DNA of 64,000 bases from Paenibacillus sp. V4I3 (GTDB lineage: Bacteria > Bacillota > Bacilli > Paenibacillales > NBRC-103111), in NCBI RefSeq assembly GCF_030817215.1, contig NZ_JAUSZA010000001.1, positions 2,020,501-2,084,500 on the forward strand. Direction: 5' to 3'. The position numbers and the translations under genes are program-made. Positions 9,008-17,633 of this stretch are shown piece by piece; the stretch's first letter is position 1, and each line of letters opens with the position of its first letter. The notes under the pieces were generated by a model. That model had not been told where the DNA came from. It was given only the letters and a program-made list of their open reading frames with translations, and did no database searches.

Positions 9008-9538
9008 ATGGACTTATTGAATTTATTTGACAAGGATGACGGTCTAACTAAAGAAGATATTTTGAGCAGATTAGAGTTATTTGCCAAAGAGCTTCGTTCT
9101 GGAACGACCATCATCGTTATTGGCGCTGCATCCATTATTCTCACGATTGATTCATCTAGGAAAACAACGGATGTTGATATTTTAAATACGACTCGGGTGG
9201 CGAGCTATTCAAAGTACGATATTCAAATCGTTAATGAAGGTATACTTTTTCTCTGTGAAGATTATCGAGATCGGTTGATATTAAAGGCGGATTTTGGAGG
9301 TATTCTAGTGTTCACATTAGGGTTACTGGATGTTGCCTTGGTTAAGCTTGGTCGAGGTTTAGATAAGGATATTGAGGATATAAAAGAAATATTAATATCA
9401 GGTGTTGTCTCAATAGAGCAATTTAAATCCAAATATAGAGAGTTTCGTTACGGTTACGGGGGAAGCTTCGAAATTTTAGACAATAACTACTTGGCAGTTG
9501 TTGGTGAAAAATACCTATCGAATGATAGGATGTTTTGA
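9008..9538 (+). CDS. Nucleotidyltransferase-fold protein (DUF6036-like)
   Basis: A 176-residue soluble protein. Residues about 35-62 read IVIGAASIILTIDSSRKTTD followed by VDIL, resembling the G-[GAS]-S ... D-x-D active-site layout of minimal nucleotidyltransferases such as those in DUF6036 and AbiEii-type proteins. The rest is mainly helical. The gene ends 11 bases before its downstream partner, whose ribosome binding site overlaps this stop, so the two form a tight pair. The module sits between the ydcC-like gene and alr, where B. subtilis has nothing. A toxin-antitoxin or phage-defence role is possible but not shown; the family call comes from motif layout only. Confidence 0.6.
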   Translation: MDLLNLFDKDDGLTKEDILSRLELFAKELRSGTTIIVIGAASIILTIDSSRKTTDVDILNTTRVASYSKYDIQIVNEGILFLCEDYRDRLILKADFGGILVFTLGLLDVALVKLGRGLDKDIEDIKEILISGVVSIEQFKSKYREFRYGYGGSFEILDNNYLAVVGEKYLSNDRMF

Positions 9539-9549
9539 GGGGGCTAACC

Positions 9550-10008
9550 ATGGATAAAATGTTATATTTGGATTATCTTCGTCAATATCTGAGCAGCTAT
9601 GTAAGACGGATGTTTGATATGGAGCTTTCCTTGGAGAATCTAGATAAACTCTTTGAATTCAAGGGAACTGAACGTCATCAGTATCCCTTATATTTCATTT
9701 GGATGTTGCCTGAGTATACAGATTGGTACATACAGCATGATAAGCAGTCTTACATACTATTAGGCGATAATTTTGCGCAACATATGAAGGATTTATTTCC
9801 ATATAATTCGTTTGTTTTGACGGACTTATTGAAAGTAGTTCGATTTCCGGAACAAATTCGTTCCGAACAAAAACTGCTTCAAGCCAAGCTGTCATTAGGT
9901 TCAAAAGTTGTACATATTTTAGAAGGAAGTCAGAAATTTCTTTGGAGTTTTATCTCTAAATTAGAAGCTATGAAGAAGGAAATAGGTGCAACGATAGCAA
10001 ATTCATAA
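9550..10008 (+). CDS. Hypothetical partner of the nucleotidyltransferase-fold protein
   Basis: A 152-residue, predicted mostly helical soluble protein with many aromatic residues (YPLYFIWMLPEYTDWYI near the middle). The start is ATG 9550, preceded by GAGGGGGC at 9538-9544; an upstream in-frame TTG at 9535 overlaps the previous stop and is less likely. I do not recognise the family. Tight spacing to the preceding gene and a terminator directly after it indicate a two-gene unit, so it probably acts with or against the upstream protein. Confidence 0.65.
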   Translation: MDKMLYLDYLRQYLSSYVRRMFDMELSLENLDKLFEFKGTERHQYPLYFIWMLPEYTDWYIQHDKQSYILLGDNFAQHMKDLFPYNSFVLTDLLKVVRFPEQIRSEQKLLQAKLSLGSKVVHILEGSQKFLWSFISKLEAMKKEIGATIANS

Positions 10009-10024
10009 ACAAGAAGATTTAACC

Positions 10025-10049
10025 AACTCCCCATAAAGGGAGTTTTTTT
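10025..10049 (+). terminator. Intrinsic terminator of the two-gene module
   Basis: AACTCCC pairs with GGGAGTT and is followed by seven T. The T run leads directly into TGGTATAAT (10049-10057), an extended -10 box that probably starts the next gene. Confidence 0.8.
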
Positions 10050-10093
10050 GGTATAATGCAACTTTGGAGTAATTAGTTATTGGAGTGTCTTTG

Positions 10094-11458
10094 ATGAAAA
10101 CAACGAATAAATTAACAATGGAAGAACTACAACTATTTTGGGAAAATGAAACAGCCTTGTTCAGTAAGTATCTTACGGAAGAAGGCAAATTAAAAGCAGA
10201 GACAGTAGCAAAGTATGTTTATAGCATACGATTTGTGACGACGGAGTATTTTGTTCGTTATGAGTTGGATTATGCACAGCTGCAGGGCGAAACGATTGTT
10301 GATTTTCTGGGTTATTTCTATATTAGCAAAATGCTGAATAGTTCGAAGTCTGATGTCGATATTTATCTTCCGGCTATCATAAAGTGGACGCAATATCTTC
10401 TGCAAGCAGCCAAGATTTCGGCTCTGCAGGGGGCTGAGGTATTAGCAGTGTGTAATTATAAGGAGTTTTTCGCTGACAGGTTTGATCAATATATGAATGC
10501 GAAAAGTGATAAGGCCATGAAAAAGTGGCTTGATTCCAATGATATCGACGCTTACTTGGCTCAGCAAAAGCCTAGATCCGCATCTGTACAGCTAAAGCCT
10601 ATTGTGGTTGATAACAATCTACTTGAGCAATGGATGGATAACAAAACCGCTGTGCCTCAAATTGTTGCGGATTTCAGGGAGTTCTTGGCTTTCCTACAGG
10701 ATGCTACGAGCATCAAAGTGACGCCGGCCAGACAGCATTTGCCACGGAAGTTTTGGAAAGAGCTCGACGAGAAGCTGCAATGGAATCTTTTTCGCAAACC
10801 GACTTTGAATCAGGATCAAGAGCCCTTGTTTCAGTTCTTTTTCTATGCAGCGGAAGCATTAGGGTTGATAGCAGAGCGTAAGCAGCAGTGTGAAGTTACG
10901 AATCAGGCCGTAAGATTTCTTGCTTTATCTGATAAGGAACAGGCAGTCGTTCTATTAGATTCGCTTTGGAATAACGTTGAATGGGGAAACTTGCAGGAAT
11001 CTAACGAGGGCGGTTATCCTGAAGCGATCCAGGCCTTAAGAGAGCCGATTGCAAGTGTGCTAGCAAGTTGGCCTGTTGATCACGAGCATGATGTGCAAAA
11101 AGAATGGAAGAAGAATAGGGAATCTGGGAAGCTGCTTGACACTAGTGCAGATGTTTTTCTTCATTCTGTTGTAGCTGTATTGATACGTTTTGATCTGGTC
11201 AGTGCGCAGTATTTGCCGGAGTCTGAAATCAAGTATGCTTTTCAAAGAACGCCACGTATCATGACGGTAAAAGATTCGGGTATGCGCGTTTTCCGCTATT
11301 TTGCTAATGAAAATGTTCAACCTCAGCAGAAGCCGGCGGTAGTTCGTGTCATCCATTCTACGAATGATCTAAAGGCTGTTTCTGGTAATAGTAAAATCGG
11401 ACGCAATGACCCTTGCCCATGCGGGAGCGGGAAGAAATATAAGAAATGTTGTTTATAA
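10094..11458 (+). CDS. SEC-C motif protein
   Basis: A 454-residue cytoplasmic protein of unknown role whose last 21 residues form a SEC-C zinc-binding motif ([19 protein letters not shown]), as at the end of SecA and many unrelated proteins. The preceding 430 residues are mostly helical and without motifs I recognise. The ATG at 10094 follows TTGGAG; an in-frame GTG at 10085 overlaps that site and is less likely. An extended -10 promoter (TGGTATAAT) lies about 35 bases upstream. It is followed by alr with its own presumed promoter, so it is probably transcribed alone. Confidence 0.7.
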   Translation: MKTTNKLTMEELQLFWENETALFSKYLTEEGKLKAETVAKYVYSIRFVTTEYFVRYELDYAQLQGETIVDFLGYFYISKMLNSSKSDVDIYLPAIIKWTQYLLQAAKISALQGAEVLAVCNYKEFFADRFDQYMNAKSDKAMKKWLDSNDIDAYLAQQKPRSASVQLKPIVVDNNLLEQWMDNKTAVPQIVADFREFLAFLQDATSIKVTPARQHLPRKFWKELDEKLQWNLFRKPTLNQDQEPLFQFFFYAAEALGLIAERKQQCEVTNQAVRFLALSDKEQAVVLLDSLWNNVEWGNLQESNEGGYPEAIQALREPIASVLASWPVDHEHDVQKEWKKNRESGKLLDTSADVFLHSVVAVLIRFDLVSAQYLPESEIKYAFQRTPRIMTVKDSGMRVFRYFANENVQPQQKPAVVRVIHSTNDLKAVSGNSKIGRNDPCPCGSGKKYKKCCL

Positions 11459-11474
11459 GTCTGTAAAAGTAAGG

Positions 11475-11503
11475 TTGACAGTTTTTTGTGATTAGGATTA
11501 ACA
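11475..11503 (+). promoter_or_regulatory. Possible sigma-A promoter of alr
   Basis: A perfect TTGACA at 11475-11480, a 17-base spacer and the weak -10 TTAACA. It sits 38 bases before the alr start. Confidence 0.4.
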
Positions 11504-11540
11504 TAGGTTTACTTGTAATGGATAAATGAGGTGAACGCTG

Positions 11541-12731
11541 GTGGATGCTTTTTATCGTCCCACGTGGGTAGAAATTTCGTTAGATGCACTGCGAAGCAAC
11601 ATTGAAGGTTTTCAGAAGGTACTGCCGGCAGGAATGAAACAGATGGCAGTCGTTAAAGCTGATGCGTACGGACACGGGGCTGTTGAAGTATCCAAAGAGG
11701 TTCTCGCCGCGGGTGTGGATTACTTGGGTGTGGCGTTTTTTGATGAAGCGTTGGAGCTAAGGAATGCAGGGATCACCGCACCAATTCTGGTACTAGGCTA
11801 TACGCCTCCAGAAGGGGTTGATAGAGCGCGTGAACTCGATGTGACGATTGCTGTCTATAGTAGAGATGTTCTCGAAAAGCTTTGTTTTCAGGGGCAAATG
11901 GAAGACGAGGCGCTACAAAAGAAGCTAAAGATCCATATTAAGCTGGATACGGGCATGGGTCGACTTGGTTTGCACACGGAAGAGGATGCTATTCCATTTA
12001 TTGAGCAAGCGTTGACGCTGCCGAATGTGGAAGTTGAGGGTTTATTCACGCATTACGCGAATGCAGATGAAGTTGATAAGAGCTATACGATGGAGCAATA
12101 TCGCCGTTTTGAGCGAATTGTGAGCTATTTTACGGATAAAGGTGTAAAGTTTCCTTATATACATGCAGGCAACAGCGCAGCGGCCATAGATTTGCCAGGT
12201 TTGACGTATTCGATGGTTCGTTTGGGGATTTCGATGTATGGTTTGTATCCTTCCGAGGATGTGGATCAAGCGAAAATTGAATTAAAGCCGGTGCTAAGTC
12301 TCAAAACAGGGATTGTTCATCTTAAAACGCTGCCTCCAGGCTCTGGAGTTAGCTATGGAACGATTTACCACACTAAGGGCGACGAACAAATTGGGACACT
12401 GCCGATTGGCTATGCGGATGGGTATTCTCGGATGCTCTCGGGTAAAGCGGAGGTTCTTGTTCGGGGCAAAAGAGTGCCGATCGTCGGTAAAATCTGTATG
12501 GATCAATGTATGATCAATGTATCGGATGTGCCGGAAGTTCAGTCTCTGGACGAGGTTGTGGTGATTGGGGAACAAGACGGAGAGCGCATTACGGTTGAAG
12601 ATGTCGCTCGTCAGCTCGGTACTGTTAACTATGAAATCATTTGTATGATTTCACATCGTGTTGCGCGTGTGTATGTGCGTGACGGCAAACGTATAGATGC
12701 AATTAATCCTCTCATGCGGCATCGCTACTAA
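11541..12731 (+). CDS. alr: Alanine racemase
   Basis: PLP-dependent fold-type III enzyme that interconverts L- and D-alanine, supplying D-Ala for peptidoglycan. Length is 396 residues, normal for the family. Lys39 in AVVKADAYGHGA carries PLP. The second catalytic base is the Tyr in GVSYGTIY around residue 268, and LPIGYADGYSR and GKICMDQCM are further signatures. The start is GTG 11541, preceded by TGAGGTGAAC. The next genes are ndoAI and ndoA, the same order as in B. subtilis, though a gap of 230 bases suggests a separate promoter for the toxin-antitoxin pair. Confidence 0.97.
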   Translation: MDAFYRPTWVEISLDALRSNIEGFQKVLPAGMKQMAVVKADAYGHGAVEVSKEVLAAGVDYLGVAFFDEALELRNAGITAPILVLGYTPPEGVDRARELDVTIAVYSRDVLEKLCFQGQMEDEALQKKLKIHIKLDTGMGRLGLHTEEDAIPFIEQALTLPNVEVEGLFTHYANADEVDKSYTMEQYRRFERIVSYFTDKGVKFPYIHAGNSAAAIDLPGLTYSMVRLGISMYGLYPSEDVDQAKIELKPVLSLKTGIVHLKTLPPGSGVSYGTIYHTKGDEQIGTLPIGYADGYSRMLSGKAEVLVRGKRVPIVGKICMDQCMINVSDVPEVQSLDEVVVIGEQDGERITVEDVARQLGTVNYEIICMISHRVARVYVRDGKRIDAINPLMRHRY

Positions 12732-12963
12732 AAGTAAAAGTAAGTGTAAAAAATTGCTGTTTCAGATTAATTTACCATTAATTTTTTCTGCTATATGGAG
12801 AGGATTTTCTAAATAGGCTATCGAATACTATGTAAGTAGGAATCTTATATCCAAGTGTGTAACATATTTGATATACTAGATGCATATATCTATTGTATAA
12901 ATTGGTTTTTGGAAAGACATACTGGTAATATTGTCTTTGTATCGTTTCTGGGGGTGCGAGAGT

Positions 12964-13245
12964 GTGAGCAATGCGCATAATACGAAAAGGATCATGATTA
13001 GCTTGCCTGACAATCTGTTGCAAGAAGTGGACGGTATTGTCGAGAAGGAGAATTCCAATCGCAGCGAATTTATTCGCCAGGCAATGAAGCTGTATTTAAT
13101 TGAACGTAAAAAGCGCAGTCTACGCGAATCCATGCAGCGTGGGTATATGGAGATGGCGAAAATAAATCTCAGCATGGCATCTGAAGCTTTTCAAGCGGAG
13201 GAAGAAGCGGACGGTACGCTTGATCGCTTAGTAAGCGGGGTGTAA
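12964..13245 (+). CDS. ndoAI: Antitoxin EndoAI (ribbon-helix-helix, CopG/MazE-type)
   Basis: A 93-residue antitoxin, the same length as the B. subtilis protein. A ribbon-helix-helix DNA-binding part lies at residues 8-50 (ISLPDNLLQEVDGIVEKE, then NRSEFIRQAMKLYL). The C-terminal toxin-binding part contains the family-specific RGYMEMAKINLSMASEA. The start is GTG 12964 with GGGGGTG upstream. It neutralises the toxin encoded 3 bases downstream and probably represses its own operon. The preceding 230 bases (12732-12963) hold no gene; they are AT-rich and presumably contain the promoter, without a clear consensus match. Confidence 0.93.
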   Translation: MSNAHNTKRIMISLPDNLLQEVDGIVEKENSNRSEFIRQAMKLYLIERKKRSLRESMQRGYMEMAKINLSMASEAFQAEEEADGTLDRLVSGV

Positions 13246-13248
13246 GCA

Positions 13249-13599
13249 GTGATTGTGAAACGTGGTGATGTATTTTTCGCAGATCTTTCGCCGGTTGTAG
13301 GGTCGGAGCAGGGAGGGGTTCGTCCTGTTCTAGTGATCCAAAATGATATCGGCAACCGCTTTAGCCCAACCGTGATTGTTGCAGCGATTACAGCTCAAAT
13401 CCAGAAGGCGAAGCTTCCCACGCATGTTGAAATTGACGCGGAAACGCATGGTTTCGACAGAGATTCGGTGATTCTGCTTGAACAAATCAGAACGATCGAT
13501 AAGCAACGGCTGACGGACAAAATTACGCATTTGGATGAAGAAACGATGCGCAAGGTGGACGACGCTTTGCAGATTAGTGTGGGACTGATAGAATTTTGA
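13249..13599 (+). CDS. ndoA: mRNA interferase EndoA (MazF family toxin)
   Basis: A 116-residue sequence-specific endoribonuclease. The family-defining start [20 protein letters not shown] carries the catalytic-region Arg, followed by [20 protein letters not shown] and the conserved [15 protein letters not shown]. subtilis EndoA cleaves at UACAU; that specificity is assumed, not shown. It starts at GTG 13249, three bases after the antitoxin stop, the usual coupled arrangement. A terminator follows. Confidence 0.96.
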   Translation: MIVKRGDVFFADLSPVVGSEQGGVRPVLVIQNDIGNRFSPTVIVAAITAQIQKAKLPTHVEIDAETHGFDRDSVILLEQIRTIDKQRLTDKITHLDEETMRKVDDALQISVGLIEF

Positions 13600-13613
13600 A
13601 TAGGATCAGGAAC

Positions 13614-13643
13614 GGACGAGGGTGATTGGTTCCCTCGTTTTTT
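13614..13643 (+). terminator. Intrinsic terminator after ndoA
   Basis: ACGAGGG pairs with CCCTCGT, followed by a T run. Confidence 0.8.
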
Positions 13644-13695
13644 GGTTTGTATACATACATAGGAATAAAAATGAATAGAAGTGGGGGAACTGTTT

Positions 13696-15993
13696 GTGGC
13701 AAATACGGAAGAGTTGAAGATAAAGGCTAATGAAATGGAAGAGCAAAAGTTGAGCGAGACAGAGGGAAAGAAGACAAAGGCTAGTGAGTATGAGGAGCCA
13801 AGGGAGAAAGTACAGATCTCTGAAGAAAAGAAAGCAGAGATCCAGGAGCGTATCCTGAAGCAGATCTCTGCTGAATTGCAGCTGCCCGCAGGCAAAGTGA
13901 AGACAACGATGGGGCTGCTTGATGAGGGCAACACGATTCCGTTCATCGCTCGTTACCGGAAAGAGATGACCGGGGAGCTAGATGAGAATCAGCTGCGAGA
14001 TATCGAGGATCGGTTACAATACTTGCGCAACCTAGAGGATCGTAAGATCGAGGTTGTTCGTTTGATTGATGAGCAGGGCAAGTTAACGGATGAGCTGCGC
14101 AAATCGATTGAAGGCGCTGCGAAGCTGCAGGAAATCGAAGATTTGTACAGACCGTTCCGTCAAAAGCGCAAAACGAGAGCGAGCGTTGCCAAAGAGCGCG
14201 GTCTCGAGCCGCTAGCGGAATGGATCTGGAAGCAGCCTCGTCAAGGCTCGCTGGAGCAAGAAGCAGCGCGTTATGTGAACGCGGACAAGCAGGTAGGAAG
14301 CGCCGCAGAGGCGATTCAAGGCGCAATGGATATTCTTGCGGAGAATATCGCGGATGATGCTAAGATTCGAGCTTGGGTGCGTAGATATACGCATGATCAG
14401 GGGATTTTACGTTCCGAGGCAAAAGATGCAAAGGCTGAATCTGTATATGAGATGTATTATGCGTATCAAGAGCCTGTTAAACGCTTGCCGCCTCACCGTA
14501 TTCTCGCGATTAATCGTGGGGAGCGGGAGGAAGTTCTGAAGGTTGGCTTGGATGTTGCCGTCGATAAAATTCACGATTATATGGTTAGGCAAGTCGTAAA
14601 AGGTGATTCAGTTGTTCGCGACGTGCTTCGCTCTGTTGTCGAAGACGCTTATAAAAGGTTACTCGCACCTTCGATTGAACGCGAAGTGCGTGGTGAAATG
14701 ACTGAGATGGGCGAGGAGCAAGCGATTAAGATTTTCGCGGAAAATCTGCGGAATCTGCTGCTCCAAGCCCCAGTCAAAGGGCACGTGGTGCTGGGTGTCG
14801 ACCCAGCTTACCGGACAGGCTGTAAGCTGGCCGTCATTGACGACACCGGTAAAATGCTTGAAATCGCCGTCACCTACCCGACGCCACCAAATAATAAGGT
14901 GGCGGAAGCTAAGGCGAAGTTCAAGCAGTTGATCAGCAAGCACAGCGTCGAGCTGATCGTGATCGGTAATGGGACGGCTTCCCGTGAAACGGAGCAGTTT
15001 GTTGCGGAGCTGATTGCCGAGATCAAGGAGCAGAAGCTCAAGTACTTGATCGTAAGCGAAGCGGGGGCGAGCGTATACTCCGCGTCGAAGCTGGCGCAGA
15101 CGGAATTCCCGGAGCTCGACGTAGCCGAGCGCAGCGCGATCTCGATCGCGCGGAGGCTGCAGGACCCGCTCGCGGAGCTTGTGAAGATCGAGCCGAAGGC
15201 CATCGGCGTCGGGCAGTACCAGCATGACGTTTCGCAGAAACGTCTGGACGAGAACTTGAAGGCCGTCGTAGAGTCGGCCGTTAACCATGTCGGCGTGGAC
15301 CTGAACACGGCGTCCCCGTCCTTGCTCTCGTACGTGTCGGGCGTGAACGCGACACTGGCGAAGAACATCGTCAAGTATCGCGAGGAGAACGGCAAGTTCA
15401 GCTCCCGACAGGAGCTATCGAAGGTTCCGCGCCTTGGCGCGAAAACCTTCGAGCAGTGTGTCGGGTTCATGCGGATTCCGGGCGGCCGGAACCCGCTCGA
15501 CAACACCCCGATCCATCCGGAGTCTTACGACGTGGTGGATCGGCTGTTCAAGGAGCTGCGCCTGGAGTTGGCGCAGCTTGGCTCACAGCAGCTGCTAGCG
15601 CTGCTGCAGACGCTGGAGCCAGAGGAACTGGCTCCTAAGCTGGGCGTAGGTGTCCCGACGATGCGGGACATCTTAGACAGCCTGCAGCGGCCTGGGCGAG
15701 ATCCGCGGGACGAAGTCCCTGCGCCGATCTTCCGCACCGACGTGCTGCAGCTTGAAGACCTTGTGCCGGGCATGGAATTGACCGGCACGGTGCGCAACGT
15801 TATCGACTTCGGTGCCTTCGTCGATATCGGCATTAAGAACGATGGGCTGGTGCACATCTCGCAGCTCAAGAACGGCTTCGTGAAACACCCCATGGATGTG
15901 GTGTCCGTTGGGGACATCGTCCAAGTATGGGTGCTTAACGTAGACGAGAAAAAAGGTCGCGTTGGCTTGACCATGAAAAAGCCTCAGCAATAA
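13696..15993 (+). CDS. tex: Tex family RNA-binding transcription accessory protein
   Basis: A cytoplasmic nucleic-acid-binding protein of 765 residues. Domains in order: a charged extension of about 45 residues, the Tex N-terminal helical domain (from about 50, with LLDEGNTIPFIARYRKEMTG), a YqgF-like RNase H fold (about 365-470, HVVLGVDPAYRTGCKLAVID), helix-hairpin-helix repeats (about 530-610), and a C-terminal S1 domain (about 690-762, GMELTGTVRNVIDFGAFVDI). The chosen start is GTG 13696, seven bases after GGGGGA; GTG 13681 overlaps that site. Synteny matches B. subtilis ydcI. The second half is visibly richer in G+C than the first. Confidence 0.95.
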   Translation: MANTEELKIKANEMEEQKLSETEGKKTKASEYEEPREKVQISEEKKAEIQERILKQISAELQLPAGKVKTTMGLLDEGNTIPFIARYRKEMTGELDENQLRDIEDRLQYLRNLEDRKIEVVRLIDEQGKLTDELRKSIEGAAKLQEIEDLYRPFRQKRKTRASVAKERGLEPLAEWIWKQPRQGSLEQEAARYVNADKQVGSAAEAIQGAMDILAENIADDAKIRAWVRRYTHDQGILRSEAKDAKAESVYEMYYAYQEPVKRLPPHRILAINRGEREEVLKVGLDVAVDKIHDYMVRQVVKGDSVVRDVLRSVVEDAYKRLLAPSIEREVRGEMTEMGEEQAIKIFAENLRNLLLQAPVKGHVVLGVDPAYRTGCKLAVIDDTGKMLEIAVTYPTPPNNKVAEAKAKFKQLISKHSVELIVIGNGTASRETEQFVAELIAEIKEQKLKYLIVSEAGASVYSASKLAQTEFPELDVAERSAISIARRLQDPLAELVKIEPKAIGVGQYQHDVSQKRLDENLKAVVESAVNHVGVDLNTASPSLLSYVSGVNATLAKNIVKYREENGKFSSRQELSKVPRLGAKTFEQCVGFMRIPGGRNPLDNTPIHPESYDVVDRLFKELRLELAQLGSQQLLALLQTLEPEELAPKLGVGVPTMRDILDSLQRPGRDPRDEVPAPIFRTDVLQLEDLVPGMELTGTVRNVIDFGAFVDIGIKNDGLVHISQLKNGFVKHPMDVVSVGDIVQVWVLNVDEKKGRVGLTMKKPQQ

Positions 15994-16001
15994 GAATCAG
16001 C

Positions 16002-16038
16002 AGCAGTTGGCAGCGTTATGCTCCCAGCTGCTTTTTTT
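16002..16038 (+). terminator. Intrinsic terminator after tex
   Basis: AGCAGTTGG pairs with CCAGCTGCT, followed by seven T. Confidence 0.85.
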
Positions 16039-16056
16039 GTAGGCTTATCGCTGGGC

Positions 16057-16253
16057 CAATTAGAGCTTCCAAAGGCTGCTAAACCTCAAGTATCTTTGCA
16101 TTTTCGATAAATAGAAGCTCCTAGGGACCCTTATTCGGGGAAAAATGGGAATATTAATAATGAAATTTACAAATAAGAGCTTGTAGAGACTTCTATTTAA
16201 ATATTTTTGTTCGAAATTGCTCAAATAACAGCTTTTAGAGACTCCTATTCGGG
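16057..16253. repeat. Four spaced copies of a ~25-30 base intergenic motif
   Basis: Related copies near 16057, 16107, 16171 and 16221 share the core AGCTYYTAGRGACYCYTATT, two of them ending in TATTCGGG. Spacing is about 50-64 bases. The stretch from 16039 to 16270 contains no supportable gene. The copies are diverged, so they may be relics of a mobile or regulatory repeat. Confidence 0.6.
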
Positions 16254-16280
16254 AACGAGGGGGTTTAGAGTGGGGAGTCA

Positions 16281-16680
16281 CTCGTACGCCCAACCCAGAG
16301 GCATTACCGTTATCAACGAATCTCCACATCATCCTTCCTTAAGTTACTCGTACGCCCACACAAGAGGCGTTACCAACACCAACTAATCCCCACATCATCC
16401 TTCCTTAAGTTACTCGTACGCCCACACAAGAGGCGTTACCAACACCAACTAATCCCCACATCATCCTTCCTTAAGTTACTCGTACGCCCACACAAGTGGC
16501 GTTACCAACATCAGCCAATCCCCACATCATCCTTCCTTAAGTTACTCATACGCCCACCCAAGAGACGTTTTCGACATCAACCAATGTCCACATCATCCTT
16601 CCTTAAGTTACTCATAACGCCCACCTCCGAGCGTCATCTCCATCACTTACCCGACATCATCCTCTCCAACAAGTACTCAT
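16281..16680. repeat. 66-base tandem repeat, about six copies
   Basis: The word CTCGTACGCCC (or CTCATACGCCC) recurs at 16281, 16347, 16413, 16479, 16545, 16611 and, degraded, 16676: a period of exactly 66 bases. The central units are nearly identical (CATCATCCTTCCTTAAGTTA occurs in each) and the outer ones diverge. Because 66 is divisible by three, one plus-strand frame stays open from 16269 through 16868, but it has no start codon before 16584 and no ribosome binding site, so I do not call it a gene. The array lies 3' of the minus-strand repeat-protein gene ending at 16711. Confidence 0.85.
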
Positions 16681-16710
16681 ACATACTCCCCCATATAGGG
16701 GCAAATGTGT

Positions 16711-17340
16711 TTATTTATGAACTCGCCCCACATCCTTTAAAGAGTAAACCATTACATTCCGCTGACCAGCTACAAGAGAGATCATGCCCTCAAGGGAAAG
16801 GCGTTTTAGCCATTCTGCTGCGATACGAATATTTACATTGCATTCTGCAGCGACATCCCGCAGTCTAATTTTGCCACTACGATGCGTGGCTATTTGTATA
16901 ATAAGCTGCTTCCTTAACTCCCACTTGTTGATTTCTAGGCTGGCGAGGGGGGAGAGAGGCGGTATTTGAGCAGTTGACTTCCTCGGCAGCATCACATAAA
17001 CATTATTTTTCTGAACTACACTTATCTTGCCTTGCACTAATCCTGGATGTTCTTGAACTTCACTCATCTTGCCTTGCACAAATCCTTGTTGCTCATGAAC
17101 AGGATTCATCTTGCTTTGCACTAATCCTGGATGCTCATGAACAGCATTCTTCTTGTGCACTAATCCCGATTGCTCATGAACAGCTTCGTTCCTGCCCTGC
17201 CGCTCTTGAACTACCGCCATCTCTCTTAAATTCCCCCGCTGAACCATCAATTCAGAACCACTCATCCAACCACCAAACCCGTGTCGCCCCAATCCAAGTT
17301 CACGCATTTTTCTTAACCAACCTCTTGTTTTACGTGGCAT
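16711..17340 (-). CDS. Repeat protein with C-terminal winged-helix-like domain
   Basis: A 209-residue protein I do not recognise. The N-terminus is basic (MPRKTRGWLRKMRELGLGRH). Residues about 45-125 consist of imperfect 13-14-residue repeats of the form VHEHPGLVQSKM / VHEQQGFVQGKM / VQEHPGLVQGKI. The last 70 residues (LRKQLIIQIATHRSGKIRLR followed by DVAAECNVNIRIAAEWLKRL) look like a winged helix-turn-helix, suggesting DNA binding. The start at 17340 follows a GGGGGAG site on the minus strand; a longer frame to 17421 would run through a terminator-like hairpin and is unlikely. It is followed by the 66-base repeats. Confidence 0.6.
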   Translation of the reverse strand: MPRKTRGWLRKMRELGLGRHGFGGWMSGSELMVQRGNLREMAVVQERQGRNEAVHEQSGLVHKKNAVHEHPGLVQSKMNPVHEQQGFVQGKMSEVQEHPGLVQGKISVVQKNNVYVMLPRKSTAQIPPLSPLASLEINKWELRKQLIIQIATHRSGKIRLRDVAAECNVNIRIAAEWLKRLSLEGMISLVAGQRNVMVYSLKDVGRVHK

Positions 17341-17369
17341 AATAATCGACTCCCCCTTTTTTATGTACG

Positions 17370-17418
17370 AAAAAAAGCACACCCGAACCGCAGAAATTCT
17401 GCAAGATCGAGTGTGCTT
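17370..17418 (-). terminator. Terminator-like hairpin just upstream of the repeat-protein gene
   Basis: On the minus strand AGCACAC pairs with GTGTGCT, with inner CGA/TCG and GCAGAA/TTTCTGC stems, followed by seven T. It lies 30 bases before the repeat-protein start and more than 200 bases after cmpA's own terminator, so it could be an attenuator in a 5' leader. Confidence 0.7.
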
Positions 17419-17496
17419 CACTCCGATAATCTATTACATTTATTTACAGTATAGAGGGCACATTTCAAATATGCAACCTTTTTTTAACAAATGTTT

Positions 17497-17561
17497 ACTT
17501 TTCTCAGCAAGTAGTAAGTTGCTTTGGTTTGAATTCACTTTTCTCTGCAAGTAGTACGTTG
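17497..17561. repeat. Direct repeat, two 25-base copies 40 bases apart
   Basis: ACTTTTCTCAGCAAGTAGTA at 17497 and ACTTTTCTCTGCAAGTAGTA at 17537, both continuing with a similar AGTTG/CGTTG. The surrounding stretch 17420-17590 has no gene. Confidence 0.75.
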
Positions 17562-17591
17562 TTCTGTTTTCACTATGTAAATGGACATTGC

Positions 17592-17626
17592 AAAAAAGCC
17601 AGCACCCGCTTCGCGCAAGTACTAGC
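17592..17626 (-). terminator. Intrinsic terminator of cmpA
   Basis: On the minus strand AGCTAGTACTTGC pairs along its full length (with G-T pairs) with GCGGGTGCTGGCT, followed by a T run. Confidence 0.8.
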
Positions 17627-17633
17627 TCTTTTA

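Noticed and set aside
14659-15288. Long minus-strand frame inside tex
   Set aside because: It is the antisense of a well conserved coding region with G+C-rich codons, with no start signal.
16584-16868. Plus-strand open frame continuing from the 66-base repeats
   Set aside because: It has no ribosome binding site, its peptide is repeat-derived, and it overlaps the better supported minus-strand gene at 16711-17340.
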